This document shows positions 1 to 14,485 of a DNA stretch of 64,000 nucleotides, piece by piece. The notes under the pieces were generated by a model. It searched no databases. It worked only from the letters and a program-made list of their open reading frames with translations, and was not told the origin of the DNA. This DNA is from Athene noctua (lineage: Eukaryota; Chordata; Aves; Strigiformes; Strigidae). The number at the start of each line of letters is the position of its first letter. Within the stretch, counting starts at the first letter, position 1. The position numbers and the translations under genes were made by a program. The stretch spans positions 7,090,201 to 7,154,200 of the forward strand of contig NC_134051.1 in assembly GCF_965140245.1 (NCBI RefSeq), read 5' to 3'.

Positions 1-3000
1 CTGTTGTTTAAAATTGGGTTTAGAATTATGGGATTTGGGTCCCTACCCAACAGGGATGATTGTTTCCTATTTAACTTAAGCCTCAGGACTTTTGTTGCAG
101 AGGGAGATGAAGGGGCAGGTGCTTCCCTATTTGAGGAAGAAGAGCATATCCCATGCTGGAAACATCTCTTATTATTTAGGAGTGGAAACAATTTCAAAAG
201 ACTTGGTTGAAGCTCACAGAAGAGGAAATCAGACAGGATTAAATCCACCCAGGGCCAGTTTCCAGGTCGTTTCCATACTTCTTCTCCAGGATGAAACGCT
301 CCCAGTCCACTGGCTGCGGGTGCTGCGACTCCCCATCCGCTGGCCAGGCGGGTGGGGACCCTGTGACAGAGCAAGGCTGGTGGGTGAAGCTTCATCCCTA
401 CCGGGTTGGTGAGCTTGGAAACCGGTCCTGGCACAGGAGAAACCCATCTCCTCTGCAGGCTCAATGAGACCTATAGGAAGGCGACTGTCTGCATGGTTTT
501 TAAATAATCGTGACTTTGCTGAGATTATTTCTTTTTGATGTGTGCAGACTTCTCCCTCTGACTTTCCCTTTGCAGATTTTCCCTTGCAGCAAGGGGAGTT
601 GCTGTGTGTAGCCCAATGGATGGGTCTTCTCCCACCTCTCAGTCCTCGCTCCTGTCTGAAGGTGGGGAGGAAAAGGGCAACGCCAAAACCAACGCTCCTG
701 TGCATGGAGCCAGTTCCCCCAAGGACAGTTGCTTTAATGAGATGTCACAGCTAACGAGTCTGCTGGCAGAGCGCTTCTGGAGAAACGTGCTGGGAAATGG
801 TAACGCAGCAAGTCTTGGTGTTGGGATTGCACAGCTTTCCGGGCTGTCTGTCACATCCCAGAGCTGGGTGAATCCATGGGAGCAGCTGGGCAAAGGACCT
901 TGTTCTCTACCCCAGCATCATCCACGAGCAGCTTGCTGACAGTCCACTGCCACTGGCTATCAGGATGTGAGTGTAAGAAATATGCTCATCTGAAAATAAA
1001 ATGGGATTGCAAATAAACTGGCCAAAGCAAATATTGGGAGTTCCTAACTTGCCAGGCACTGGTACAGGGTCCATTAGGTGGGACTGGTGATTTATGGGAG
1101 GAAATTAAAGATGCTGGTGGGCTTGTCCTGCACTGCAAGGCTCCCGCCTTGCCCACAACCCAATGGAGAACATCAACCTTGCAGAGGGGCTCAGGCTGGA
1201 CTTGAGTCAGTGCCTTGAAATCTCCAGGAGATGAGTGAGTATTCAAGCTCCTTTCCATCCCAGAACATGGAGACTTTGGGAGCTCAGAAATATTTCTACT
1301 GCTGAGTGAGGAGAGTTATCTTGGAAGCAAGTGCAGGCCTGCAGCACTTCAGCAACTCATGCCCTGGCATCTGCTGGAAGTTAACAGGCAAAACTAACAA
1401 TTTGGGGTTGAGGGGCCTCTTGTCCATCATTACTCCTTGAGCTGATGCACGAAGGAGGGGAAATATGGAGACCTTTTCCCTCTCCGTGCCTGCCCTGGGA
1501 ACAGGGATGCAGGGTGATCCAGGGCAGTCATGCTGTAGGAGCTCACCACTGCCACCTGGATGGGGCAGAGGAGGGAGAGGATAATTTCTAAGGTGTATTC
1601 CTGGTGAATTTAGGGTTTGTGAAGCGATGGAGGGGGGGCAGAGGGTGCAGGCCTCAGCTGCTCTCTGGTTTCCGGTTTCCGCTGCCTCTTTCTGTGGCTG
1701 GTTACGTGGAGACAGGGCCAGGTTTTGCCATTTAAGGCTTATTTCCCCAGGCTGGTGGCTGTGCTGAACTGCTGGGTAGGTTGGTCCCTCAGCCACTCTC
1801 TGTTAATTAAAATGTGTGCCCAGAGAAGCGTGGGTGCTCGCAGGTGAGGAGGTGGGACCCTCGCCGTCCCAACCTCCCTTCTTCCCATGTCTCCTCCTGT
1901 CACCGCAGAGGAAAAAGCCAAGGGAAGGGATCTGGGTCCAGCGGTGATGTGACCTGTGTTGGATGGACAGCAGAAAACCTTTCCCAGTCCCAGAGCCTGC
2001 AGGATCCAGGCAGGGGGCTCCGACCCTGGGGTGGCAGCCCCCCCCCCCACCAAACCAGCCCTGAGCGAGGGACCTGAGCCAGATGATTCCAAGGTGAAGC
2101 AGAAACATCCCCTGCCCTGCCATGCTGTTGCCGGGACTGAGCCCAGGCTGTGTCGGGTCCAGAGCTGCCCCATGCTCAGGGCTTCCTCATTCTCAGCACC
2201 GCAGATGGTTGCTGTGTCTTCCTCTTGCTTGTCCCTCCCCAAGCTCTTGCAAAACAAGAACAAGAGCTCCCAGAGAGTGAAAGGCGCCCTGCAGCTGTCT
2301 CACAGCCATGGGTAGTGGTATCGGCACCAGGGGGGCTCCTCCAAGGAGATTTCCCTGTAGGAAAATCAATACCTGGTTTTCTGCTTGCTGGCTTGCCTCT
2401 TCCTTGGGCCAAGAAGCTGTAGAGACAGCAGCCACCCTTCATGTCTCAGCCCATTTTCCGTCCGAGCCCCACCATGGCCCTGGTGGTCCCTGTATCTGCT
2501 TGGCTGCTTCTGCTGCCCATGGTCTTCCAGTGATGGAGGTCTGGAAGCCACCTCTGCAACCCCACATGGCTCTGGCTGCGGTGTGGGGAAGGGAAGAGAG
2601 TAGGAATGTGGAAGTCTTAACCCCATTTATCGTTAAGGGCTGGAGGAGGGAGAAATGTGTTCATATACCACCCTGCACATGCAGGTTCCTTGGGAGATGC
2701 CTGGGCCAGGGCAGGCAGGGAGCTACAGGGCAGTGCCACTGCTCTGGTGAGTGTCACCTGCAAGCTCTTGAAGTTTTAATGGGACTTAAGTGCATTTTTA
2801 AAATATTCTCAGAGCTGCTAACACCTCCACCACCTTGGAGGAGCTCAATGCCCACTCAGGCACACACTGCCCACATGGGACAACAGAGAGGGCACCCAAG
2901 GGTGGCAAAGGGACCCCAGTGCCAGGCAAGAGCAGAGGTCTGCCGTCCTCTTTGGGAACAGGATGGACTTGACAACTCACAAAACTACCTGAGTTCCATC

Positions 3001-6000
3001 ACACTTTCTCCTTCCAGATCTCCATCCCATGGACCAGCCTGTGGTGGGATGAACATCGGGGTGTCCTCGCTAGTCCCAGGTCAGAGCTGGTGAGGAGTGG
3101 GCAGGGTACGCATTGTCAGGGGAGTGACAGTCAGCACATGGCACCCTCGGCTTTTATTTGCCTTTCTCTTGAGATCTTATCTCCTCCCAGCAGGAATGTG
3201 TGAAATGAGCCAAACAAAGCACACGCGGAAATACTGTCTCAAGTGAGGGATGGAAACTTCTGGGGCAATGGGCTGAGAGGGTAATAAAACGCAGTGGGGA
3301 TTGGTGCCTTTGTGGTGGTGGTTTCCTTTTGTCCCCAGCTGTTGTACGGAGTGGCCTCTGGATGATATAAGAGGGATGATATTGTTGCAAGCTCGATGAC
3401 TTGTCCCCAGGTTTGCTGTAAATCTCAGTGAGAGCTGGATCAGAGGGGCTGGTTGGGAGAGGCATCACCCCGTGGAGCACACGGGCCCTCTCCTCCCCCT
3501 GCCGACTGCCTGTCGTGAGCACCATCACCCCGCTGTTATCCCTGCCATGGGGACCAGAATCAAGCCCACTCTGCCTGGCACTGAGTGAAAACCTCCCGAT
3601 CCTCCCCCCCTGTACCCGCTCCCTGCCGGGGAATCAAGGTGGGGGGAGATGGGTGGCAGCTGAGTTTCATTTCTGGTGGCTCTTGTGAAAGGGCTGAGTG
3701 CTCTGTACAGGCTGAACAACCCCTGAGGGTTTATTTTAAGGCGGAGGAACATGGGGAGCGGATGGGGCATTGACAAGAGCACGTCCCACTCCTCCATCGC
3801 CAACTCCCCGCCTGGGATGAGCTGCTTGCATCAGGGCTCGGCACCGGCTCCGCAAACAGAGCCAGGGGCCAGCCCAGGCATGGACAGAGCTGGGATGGGG
3901 CCCCGAGTGGCTCCAACGGGTGCCTCCACATCCCTCCTTCTAGGAACGGGCAAACCCTGCCTCACCCGCCCATTCCCTGAACATCCCTGTGCCCGCAGGC
4001 GGAGGAGCTGGGTGTGGGTCTGAGGCTGCTGGAAGGGTGGGGGTCCCCATCTGTCGTTGCTCAGGGCTGCCCCAGCAGCACAGCATGGCAGGGATTATAC
4101 CCCCAAGCCCAAAGCAGAATTGCCTCCAGAGTCAGGAGTGCTTTATATCACCTGGCATGGGTGGGAGAGCCATCCCGACCGGGGGCAACGGGCATCCTGT
4201 TCTCTGCTCCTCTGTTTCCCACACAGAGAACAAAGGCAGCACTCTTCCCTCCCTCACTGAGGTGGGACAGGTCACCTCACCAAGGGCTTGAAGTCCCCAG
4301 ATGGGTAGTGCCATTAGCCCAGCGCGAATTTCCCGGCGCGCTCAGGTAGCCCAGGATCTGTTTCATTTCCTAGGTACAGTGCGAGCGGAAAACTCCATCC
4401 AGCTGCCTCCCTGCCTTTATCATCAGTGACCGGGAAAAATCAGTTCTCAAAGTAATTAAGAAGCAGTTGAAAAATACACTGTGTGGCTCAGCATGTAACA
4501 CGTGCAGCAGCCTTTTGGTGGGTCAGGTAACTGCACCCCGGGGAACATTCTTTGTGGGAAAGTGTCCCCCGGGGAGCTGCATCACAGAGGGGTCATTCAG
4601 TGGCATTTGGGAGGCGATGCGGGGCGGGGTGAGTGGGGCCAGAGGGCTGAGGTTTGCAGAGAAAAGCCCAGGGAGAATCAGCTTTTTCTCTTCCCCTTCT
4701 GTTTTTAGCTGGAGGAAATATCCCCTGAAGCTGACGTCGGGCCTCACTGGAGGGGCAAGACTGCTCCAATGCCCTCAAATCCCTGAAGAGAAGCTCTTAT
4801 CCCCGCGGGAAGAGGCCAGTGTAGGGCTTAGCTTATACCTCTCCCATTGCTGTGGGAGAAGCAGACCCCAAAAATCATTGAGGCTGGGAGCCCGGCCGGC
4901 ATCATCCTGGGGGGGTCAGGCTGCACCGGTGTAATCGCACTGTGCTGGGGAATGACCTTGGGCCGAAAACAATTCAGCACTTGGGCCTCACTGGCTCTTG
5001 CTGTCAAGGTCAACTACAATAGCACCGGCAGCACATTTCACTGGTGGGGGAAGGGAGGGTTTTGCTCTCCTCCGGCTGAGCCAGCTCAGCCCAGGGAGGA
5101 TCTGCTGGGGGCCTGGATGGTGCTGGGAGGAGGATGCCCAGCTCTGGCACCGGCTGAGGGCTGCTCACCCAGCTGCCTGCAAGGCTGAGAAAGAAGCGCT
5201 GGTCTCCTGCTGCCTGTGTGGTCTGGGGTGGGCTGGGGGACCCTGGGGCCAGTGTCACGATCTGGAAATGTCAGTGCAGGGATCAGTCTGGAAGGCACGG
5301 AATGAAGGGATCTGGAAGGCATTGGGGAATGGAGAGATGCTGCTGGAGAAAGTGGTGACAGGAACAGCTGGGGAAATGGGTGGAGAAAAACCACTGCTCA
5401 GGGCTTCAACCCCTCCAGAAAAGTCCTGTTATCCAGGACAGCAGTCTGTAAACCTTCTGGGAAGGCATGTGTCCCCTTCTACCACCTCTGCTACCTAGGC
5501 AGGCCTATGCCATTTTCAACAGCCTCATCAAAACCTGGCACAGGCTGTCTGTCTGTTGGTGCCCCAAAGATGGAAAGTGGTGAATTTATCCAGGATTTTC
5601 CAGCATGATACAATATAATGACTTACCTTGGTTGTGGATGGGAGAGATGCTCGATGTACTGTTAGCCCATCCATGCGGATGCAGTAGATCAGGGGAGAAT
5701 GGTCCCTTGCGCATGGAGGTCTGTAGAGGGAGAGGCTTTCATCTCGCTCTGCAAAAGGGACTGATACATTGGAGAGGGCTTGAGGATCGATACAAAGGAG
5801 CAGGAACCTCGGGGAGGGATGTATGAGAGTGGAGAATGATGCTTAGAGGGGGAGAGGAGAGTCTGCAGCTCGTTGGAGATGAGCTAGCATCGGGGATGCA
5901 ACGCAACGAGTCAGGAAAATGTCAGGGGCTGTTTTGCTTCAGGTTTTAACACTGTATGTGTCCCCATAAAGGGAGAGGTGGGGGCTGCAGTGAAGCCCCT

Positions 6001-6984
6001 GAACATCTCCAGAGCGGGAGATGGGCCTGGGGTTCCTGCTTAGATTTTACCTCCTGCAAATTCCCATTGCAGCTGATGCTGCAAGGAGAGAAATGAAAAA
6101 GAGGAAGGCGCTGGGATGGTCCCTGTGCCTGTGAAATAGGGGATGTGGCCAGTGCTTTTTCCTCTTCCCCTTGGGGAGTGAGAAGGGAGGAGAAAGGCAG
6201 TGCTCCGAAAAACCTCCATGATTTTTGCAGGAGGGTGATTTAAAGCAACTGGGCTGGTTTCAGATGTTTCCACCTCTTTTCTCATTGTTATGACAGCAGG
6301 AGGGAGAGAGCGGAGACCCGAGTGCATGGCGAGAGCAGCAATGGAGGAATTGAAGGGGGTGTGCAGAAATTCAAGCCAGCCCCAAAAGCTGCTGGGATTA
6401 TTTCCCTCCTCTACCTTCCTCTCCCCGAATCTGCAGCAGACACCATCCCTGAGTGAGCAAAGGGCTTCTGCTCTAGGGGAAGCGCTGGAAGAAACGAGTG
6501 GAAAGGAGGGTTCACACGTTGCCCCACAAGTGCAGAAATTCAAGTTTGGCCATATCAGCCAGCGAAGGGCAGGAGGATCCTCCCCCGGATAGTTTTGTCC
6601 AGAGCTGGGGCGAGCTGAGCACCAAGGGCAAGCAGGGAGAAGTGAAGCAACACAGGGAAATTTGGGAGCCTGTGATGTCTGCCCAAGGGTAATGTGACAG
6701 CCAGGGACCTCTTTGCTCAGTTCCCCTTTCTCTCCTCACGGCTCTTGTGACACCCCAGGAGCAGACAGGAGGAGAGCCCCGAGCCGTGGCCAGCAGAGCC
6801 GGCTTGGTCCATCACACCGTGCATGGTTTGGGTGGTGAACATGGTGACTGGCTGGTGGCTTCGCTATCAAAGCATCTTCAGGCTGGGAGGAAGCGGTGGC
6901 TCCTGGCCGTGCGCTGTGGACCACATCCTGCCATCCCCACCGAGGCCAAATCCCCCTGCCCCCCCAAGCCAGGATTTGCGGGGC
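1..6984. other. Intergenic DNA, no gene recognised
   Basis: I see no supportable gene here. Open frames on both strands are GC-rich, overlap one another in several frames, and match no protein I recognise. There are short homopolymer tracts, for example a run of C at about 2039-2050. By human synteny FSCN1 would be the divergent left neighbour, but none of its exons is visible. The stretch may hold distal regulatory DNA for ACTB or FSCN1; nothing in the sequence proves this. Confidence 0.6.
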
Positions 6985-7105
6985 TGGTGTTACTGCCCGC
7001 CGGATGCTGGCAGATTGATTGCTTTCTGATTCAGTCCAATAATCAAGAGACGCTAATTGCCTGGTAATATCCCTCCCTGCCTAATGGGCTGTCTTGTATC
7101 TGTGG
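6985..7105. promoter_or_regulatory. AT-rich block, candidate conserved non-coding element
   Basis: In an otherwise GC-rich stretch this block contains CCAAT, AATCA and several TAATT/AATTG homeodomain-type cores. It has no open reading frame of note. The composition is typical of conserved vertebrate enhancers, but conservation itself cannot be seen from one genome. Confidence 0.25.
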
Positions 7106-7384
7106 CTCCCCAGCCCCACTCCACCCGACCGGCTCACCGGGATGCAGCATAGCAGAGCATCCCATCCCTCTGATGCTGCCCCATCCAGCTGGCCAAGACC
7201 CCCATGAGCCGTGGTGGCCTTCCCACCTGGTCCTGACCTCCTGCTGACATTGCCCATCCCAAACCCACCACCACAGTGCTATTGTAGGACTTTTTCTCGC
7301 TGATGTTTTCTGCAGACACCTTATCAACATGTTCATGGACCACTCTTTACACCCGCAAGGGCCGTCGGCCGTACCCATGCCTTG

Positions 7385-7492
7385 TGGCTCCCCTTATTTG
7401 ATGTATAATCTTCTAATTAATAATCAGCCTTTTCAAAGTGGAGTACAAACATTAATTAATTTCTCGTGAGGTAGGTAATTAACAGCGATGAC
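7385..7492. promoter_or_regulatory. Homeodomain-motif-rich block, candidate enhancer
   Basis: At least four TTAATTA/TAATTA-like cores lie within about 100 bases (TTCTAATTAATAATCAG, ATTAATTAATTTC, GGTAATTAACAG), in a local AT-rich island between GC-rich flanks. Paired TAAT cores suit homeodomain or LIM-homeodomain factors. It directly abuts a MIR-like SINE relic at 7493-7557, a pairing often seen in co-opted ancient repeats. Confidence 0.3.
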
Positions 7493-7557
7493 TCCCATTT
7501 TACTGCAAGGGAAGCTGTGATACAGAGATCTTGCATGATCTACCCGAGGTGGCAGGG
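7493..7557 (-). mobile_element. MIR-like ancient SINE relic
   Basis: The stretch follows the reverse-complement MIR core in order. A TCCCATTTTAC block is followed by a GGAA.CTG stretch, then ACAGAGA, then TGA..T.CCC.AGGT.GCA. The match is diverged and covers only the central core, so it is a fragment with no recognisable ends. MIR/CORE-SINEs are ancient elements, present at low copy in bird genomes. Confidence 0.45.
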
Positions 7558-8324
7558 AAACGGCCGTGCAAAGGCACCTCTGCTCCTGCACGGCCCTGCA
7601 GAAACCCCGACTTGCCCGGGCTGGGTCTCCTTCCCACCGAGGGTTTCTCGTGGGGACAGTCCCTGTGTGCTGGTCTCTCTCTGCTCCATCACCATGGCCA
7701 TCTCCAGCGTGGAGGGGGTGGCATGGTCCCATGGTGGGCTGGCAGGGCAGGTCCATCGCCATGGCCACCTCTGCCCCGAGGGATGGGGCACAGCCCTGGG
7801 GTGGCCCAAGCAGTGGCCACAGGGCTCCTGTCTCTCGTCTCCACACCGTCCCCTCCAAAGCACCCATGGTGCTGGGTTTTGGGGCACGTCCACCAGCTCC
7901 TGGACAAGGTGCTCCTGAGGAGGAGGATGGTGTCCCATGGAAAAGGGCTGTTCCTCCTGTTCCCATCCATGTCTCCTGTCCCACCTCCCCCCACCCCCCA
8001 GGCCCCCCAGGTAAATGCAAATCTCCATCTCAGCAGGCTTTTGAAAGTTCCTGCTGCTGCTCTCCTCTTTTGTTTGTCCCACAGTGCAGAGCAACGCTGT
8101 GGGGGTAGGAATAAGCCTGGGTCCCCCCCTCAGCCAGATCCCATGCTGGGGAGGGCAGCTGGCAGTTCAGGGAGGAAGCCCCATCCTCGAGACCCCATCC
8201 TCATCCTCACTGCCATCTCTGCAGCTCCTTGGTGACAAAGAGCTTGCTGGTGTGGGCTGCAAGACCCCGATGGCAGGGCTGGCTCCCCCCACCATGATGC
8301 TGAGTGAGGGGTGTCCCGTGGAGA
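7558..8324. other. Intergenic GC-rich stretch, no gene recognised
   Basis: Open frames exist on both strands but they overlap in three or more frames and show no known domain. Poly-C/G runs and CCATGG repeats dominate. Nothing supportable as a gene or RNA. Confidence 0.55.
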
Positions 8325-8535
8325 ATAAGCATTTTTAGCATATTTTTTCCAGGGAATCTTAATTTTTTTCCCTGTCATTGCTGTTTTCAAACCGCCGAGA
8401 TCAAACATTTAAGGTCCCCACACCAAAGTCTGCGTGCTTCCAACCGGCAACAGATTGCAAGTGGCTGTTGCCACTTTACTTACAGAGCTGCTTAATTAAC
8501 TTGATTAATCAGCCTGCGTTCGCACCACGCTCTGG
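8325..8535. promoter_or_regulatory. AT-rich block upstream of ACTB, candidate conserved element
   Basis: Contains TTAATTAACTTGATTAATCAG (paired homeodomain-type cores, near 8491-8511), an ATCAAA site (TCF/LEF-like, near 8400) and T-rich segments, flanked by GC-rich DNA. It lies about 1.2 kb upstream of the ACTB promoter, so a role in ACTB or FSCN1 expression is conceivable but unproven. Confidence 0.28.
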
Positions 8536-9107
8536 AGATGCAAAGCCCTCTTGTTGCTGCTGCCTGCTGCTCTGCGGACGCTGCCCTCGCCTTTATTTCC
8601 AACCAGTATTTGATGGTAACAGCCAAAGAGGGAATTGCAGCCCAAGCAGGAGCAGCCACGTCTCCCGCTCCGGCGAGCGTTGGATCAAAGAGGACAGAAA
8701 GAAATATTGTTCAAATCTGACCAAATCACTGCTCCCGTGGTGACCCCCCCCAGCCCGGGGCAGAATGGGGAGCAGGTACCAGGCCCCCCACTTGACTCAG
8801 CGCCCGAGCCAGAGCCAGTGGGGCGTTTCTTCAGCCAGGTATCGCTGGACACGGCCTCTAACGGTGCCCAGAGGCAGCCGTGGCGTTCCCCAGGCAGGTT
8901 CAAGGGCCGAAGGCCTGGCAGCCGGCTGGCAGCAGCCGCGTCGCCGCTGCCTGCTGACATCAGCAGTGAACTTGGCCCCAGCATCCCACTCGAGGCTGGG
9001 ACCCACTGGGAGGCACTGGTGGTTGCCCCACGCCTGGGGGTGCAGGTGACAGGCCCTCCCCAAGGCCGGGGTGATGGGCAGTGCTGCAGGCAGGAGCAGG
9101 CAGCAGC

Positions 9108-9482
9108 CACCCCCCCCCCCCCAATACACACACACGCCGGGGTCCTGCAGCACGCTGCCCCCGGGGGGGACCCCCTTTCTTTCCTGGGGGTTGGGGGGCT
9201 GCGGCTGCTCGCCTGCCTCCCGCACAGCCCGAGGGGGAGTTGGACGGGCCGGGACCCCCCACCCGCGGGGCTTTGTGTGCGGGTTGTGGCGGTTCCCCTG
9301 GGGGGGGGGGAGGGGGGGGAGCAGGCCACCGCGACCCCCGGGGAGGGGGCAGGGAGCAAGCACGGGGGCAACCACCCCCTTCCTGAGCAAAGCAGAGTGA
9401 GCCTGCGGAGGGTTCGCACCCGCAGCACACACCCCCCCGCACCTCAGATATCCTTTGCCCCCCCCCCCGCACCCCATTTTTT
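9108..9482. repeat. G/C homopolymer-rich low-complexity tract
   Basis: Long runs of C (about 9110-9122, 9430-9470) and G (9298-9320) with a short CA repeat at 9124-9133. The strand switches between G-rich and C-rich, so both strands could form G-quadruplexes. It lies just upstream of the ACTB promoter and is expected to be hard to sequence and assemble. Confidence 0.6.
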
Positions 9483-9630
9483 TTTCCCCTCTTTGCAGGG
9501 CGGGGGGCGCTGCCGCGCGCGCCGGGGCGGGGCGTGGCGGCGCTGCCGCGCGCGCCGAGGGGAAGGCGGGGCGGCACGAGGAGGGGAGGAGGCGGCGGCG
9601 GCCAATCAGAGCCGCGCGCTCCGAAAGTTT

Positions 9631-9640
9631 CCTTTTATGG
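9631..9640 (+). promoter_or_regulatory. CArG box (serum response element)
   Basis: CCTTTTATGG is a perfect CC(A/T)6GG SRF site. In chicken ACTB the identical decamer lies in the same flanking context (AAAGTTT before, CGAGGCGG after). It recurs in the same orientation in intron 1 and in reverse complement at 9663-9672. Confidence 0.88.
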
Positions 9641-9662
9641 CGAGGCGGTGGCGGCGGTGGCT

Positions 9663-9672
9663 CCATAAAAGG
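9663..9672 (+). promoter_or_regulatory. TATA-position element that is also a perfect CArG box
   Basis: The chicken promoter carries CTATAAAAAG at the equivalent place. Here it reads CCATAAAAGG, a weakened TATA box that fits CC(A/T)6GG and is the exact reverse complement of the box at 9631-9640. The TATA role is inferred from position; SRF binding here is only a possibility. Confidence 0.7.
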
Positions 9673-9694
9673 CGGGGCGGGCGGTAGGCGGGAG

Positions 9695-9794
9695 CCGCCG
9701 CGAGCTCTGCCTGCTGCCTGCGCGCGCGCGCCCCGCACCCGCCACCGCCGCCTCGCGCCACCCGCCCCGGCTCTGACCGCGCAACTCCCCGAAG
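9695..9794 (+). other. ACTB exon 1 (5'UTR)
   Basis: This non-coding first exon ends at 9794 before the donor GTGAGC. Its 3' half (around 9752-9782) is nearly the same as chicken ACTB exon 1, including the CCGCCCCGGCTCTGACCGCG segment. The 5' end is estimated from TATA spacing and may be off by several bases. Beta-actin genes characteristically have an untranslated exon 1. Confidence 0.8.
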
Positions 9795-13887
<4,093 letters not shown>

Positions 13888-13941
13888 ACCGGACTGTTAC
13901 CAACACCCACACCCTTGTGATGAAATGAAACCCATAAATGC
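13888..13941 (+). promoter_or_regulatory. ACTB mRNA zipcode (IGF2BP1/ZBP1 binding region)
   Basis: The first 54 bases after the stop contain GGACT (13891-13895) followed by CACCCACACCC (13905-13915 region). This is the bipartite signal that the KH3-KH4 domains of ZBP1/IGF2BP1 recognise in chicken beta-actin mRNA. In that system it directs the message to the leading edge and growth cones and delays translation. It differs from the chicken copy by only a few bases. Confidence 0.85.
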
Positions 13942-14462
13942 GCATAAAACAAGACGAGATTGGCATGGCTTTATTTGTTTTTTTTTTGGCGCTTGACTCA
14001 GGATTAAAAAACTGGAATGGTGAAGGTGTCAGCAGCAGTCTTAAAACGAAACATGTTGGAGCGAACGCCCCCAAAGTTCTACAATGCATCTGAGGACTTT
14101 GATTGTACATTTGTTTCTTTTTTTAATAGTCATTCCAAATATTGTTATAATGCATTGTTACAGGAAGTTACTCGCCTCTGTGAAGGCAACAGCCCAGCTC
14201 GGAGGGAGCCGATGCCAGTTACTGGTGTTAGGTTATAATTGCTTGTCTGTAAATTATGTAACCCAACAAGTGTCTTTTTGTATCTTTCCGCCTTAAAAAC
14301 AAAACACACTTGATCCTTTTCGATTTGTCAAGCAAGCAGGCTGTGTTCCCCAGTGATAGATGTGAAATGAAGGCTTTACAGTCCCCCGCAGGGTATACGA
14401 GAGGTGGTGCCAGTATGTGGGGGAGGGAGGGGCTACCTGTACACTGACTTAAGACCAGTTCA
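13942..14462 (+). promoter_or_regulatory. ACTB 3'UTR, conserved segments
   Basis: Several stretches match the mammalian ACTB 3'UTR as I know it: TTGACTCAGGATT (13993-14005), ACTGGAA.GGTGAAGGTG (14011-14028), GAGGACTTTGATTG.ACAT (14091-14109), TAATAGTCATTCCAAATAT (14125-14143) and TACCTGTACACTGACTT (14435-14451). Retention of these untranslated segments from bird to mammal implies selected roles in stability or localisation. No small-RNA site was tested. Confidence 0.8.
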
Positions 14463-14485
14463 AATAAAAGTGCACACCATAGAGG
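14463..14485 (+). terminator. ACTB poly(A) signal and cleavage region
   Basis: AATAAA at 14463-14468 is followed by AGTGCACACC, as in mammalian ACTB. Cleavage is expected about 12-20 bases later, near 14480. A GT-rich segment (CTGGTGTTGATGG, from 14491) follows and could be the downstream element. Confidence 0.88.

Larger units (their letters stand above)
9595..9694 (+). promoter_or_regulatory. ACTB core promoter
   Basis: In order: a CCAAT box inside GCCAATCAGAGC at 9601-9612 (NF-Y type), an SRF-binding CArG box at 9631-9640, and a TATA-like element at 9663-9672. The order and spacing match the beta-actin promoters of chicken and mammals, where SRF with MRTF co-activators couples transcription to the G-actin pool. 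The transcription start is inferred about 25-30 bases past the TATA-like element, near 9695. Confidence 0.85.

Noticed and set aside
2308..3093. A 261-codon + strand open frame
   Set aside because: Biased composition, no recognisable domain, overlapped by other frames, no promoter or splice context.
1..9480. FSCN1, expected by synteny on the minus strand
   Set aside because: None of the open frames resembles fascin, and no second CpG-island promoter is visible. It is probably beyond the left edge.
8635..9687. A 350-codon open frame just upstream of ACTB on the + strand
   Set aside because: It runs through poly-C/G tracts and into the CpG island and promoter, overlaps equally long frames on both strands, and shows no domain. 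Open frames are expected in stop-poor GC-rich DNA.
8797..9738. A 313-codon minus-strand open frame across the ACTB promoter
   Set aside because: Proline/arginine/glycine-rich translation of CpG-island DNA, covering the CArG boxes and exon 1. No known family.
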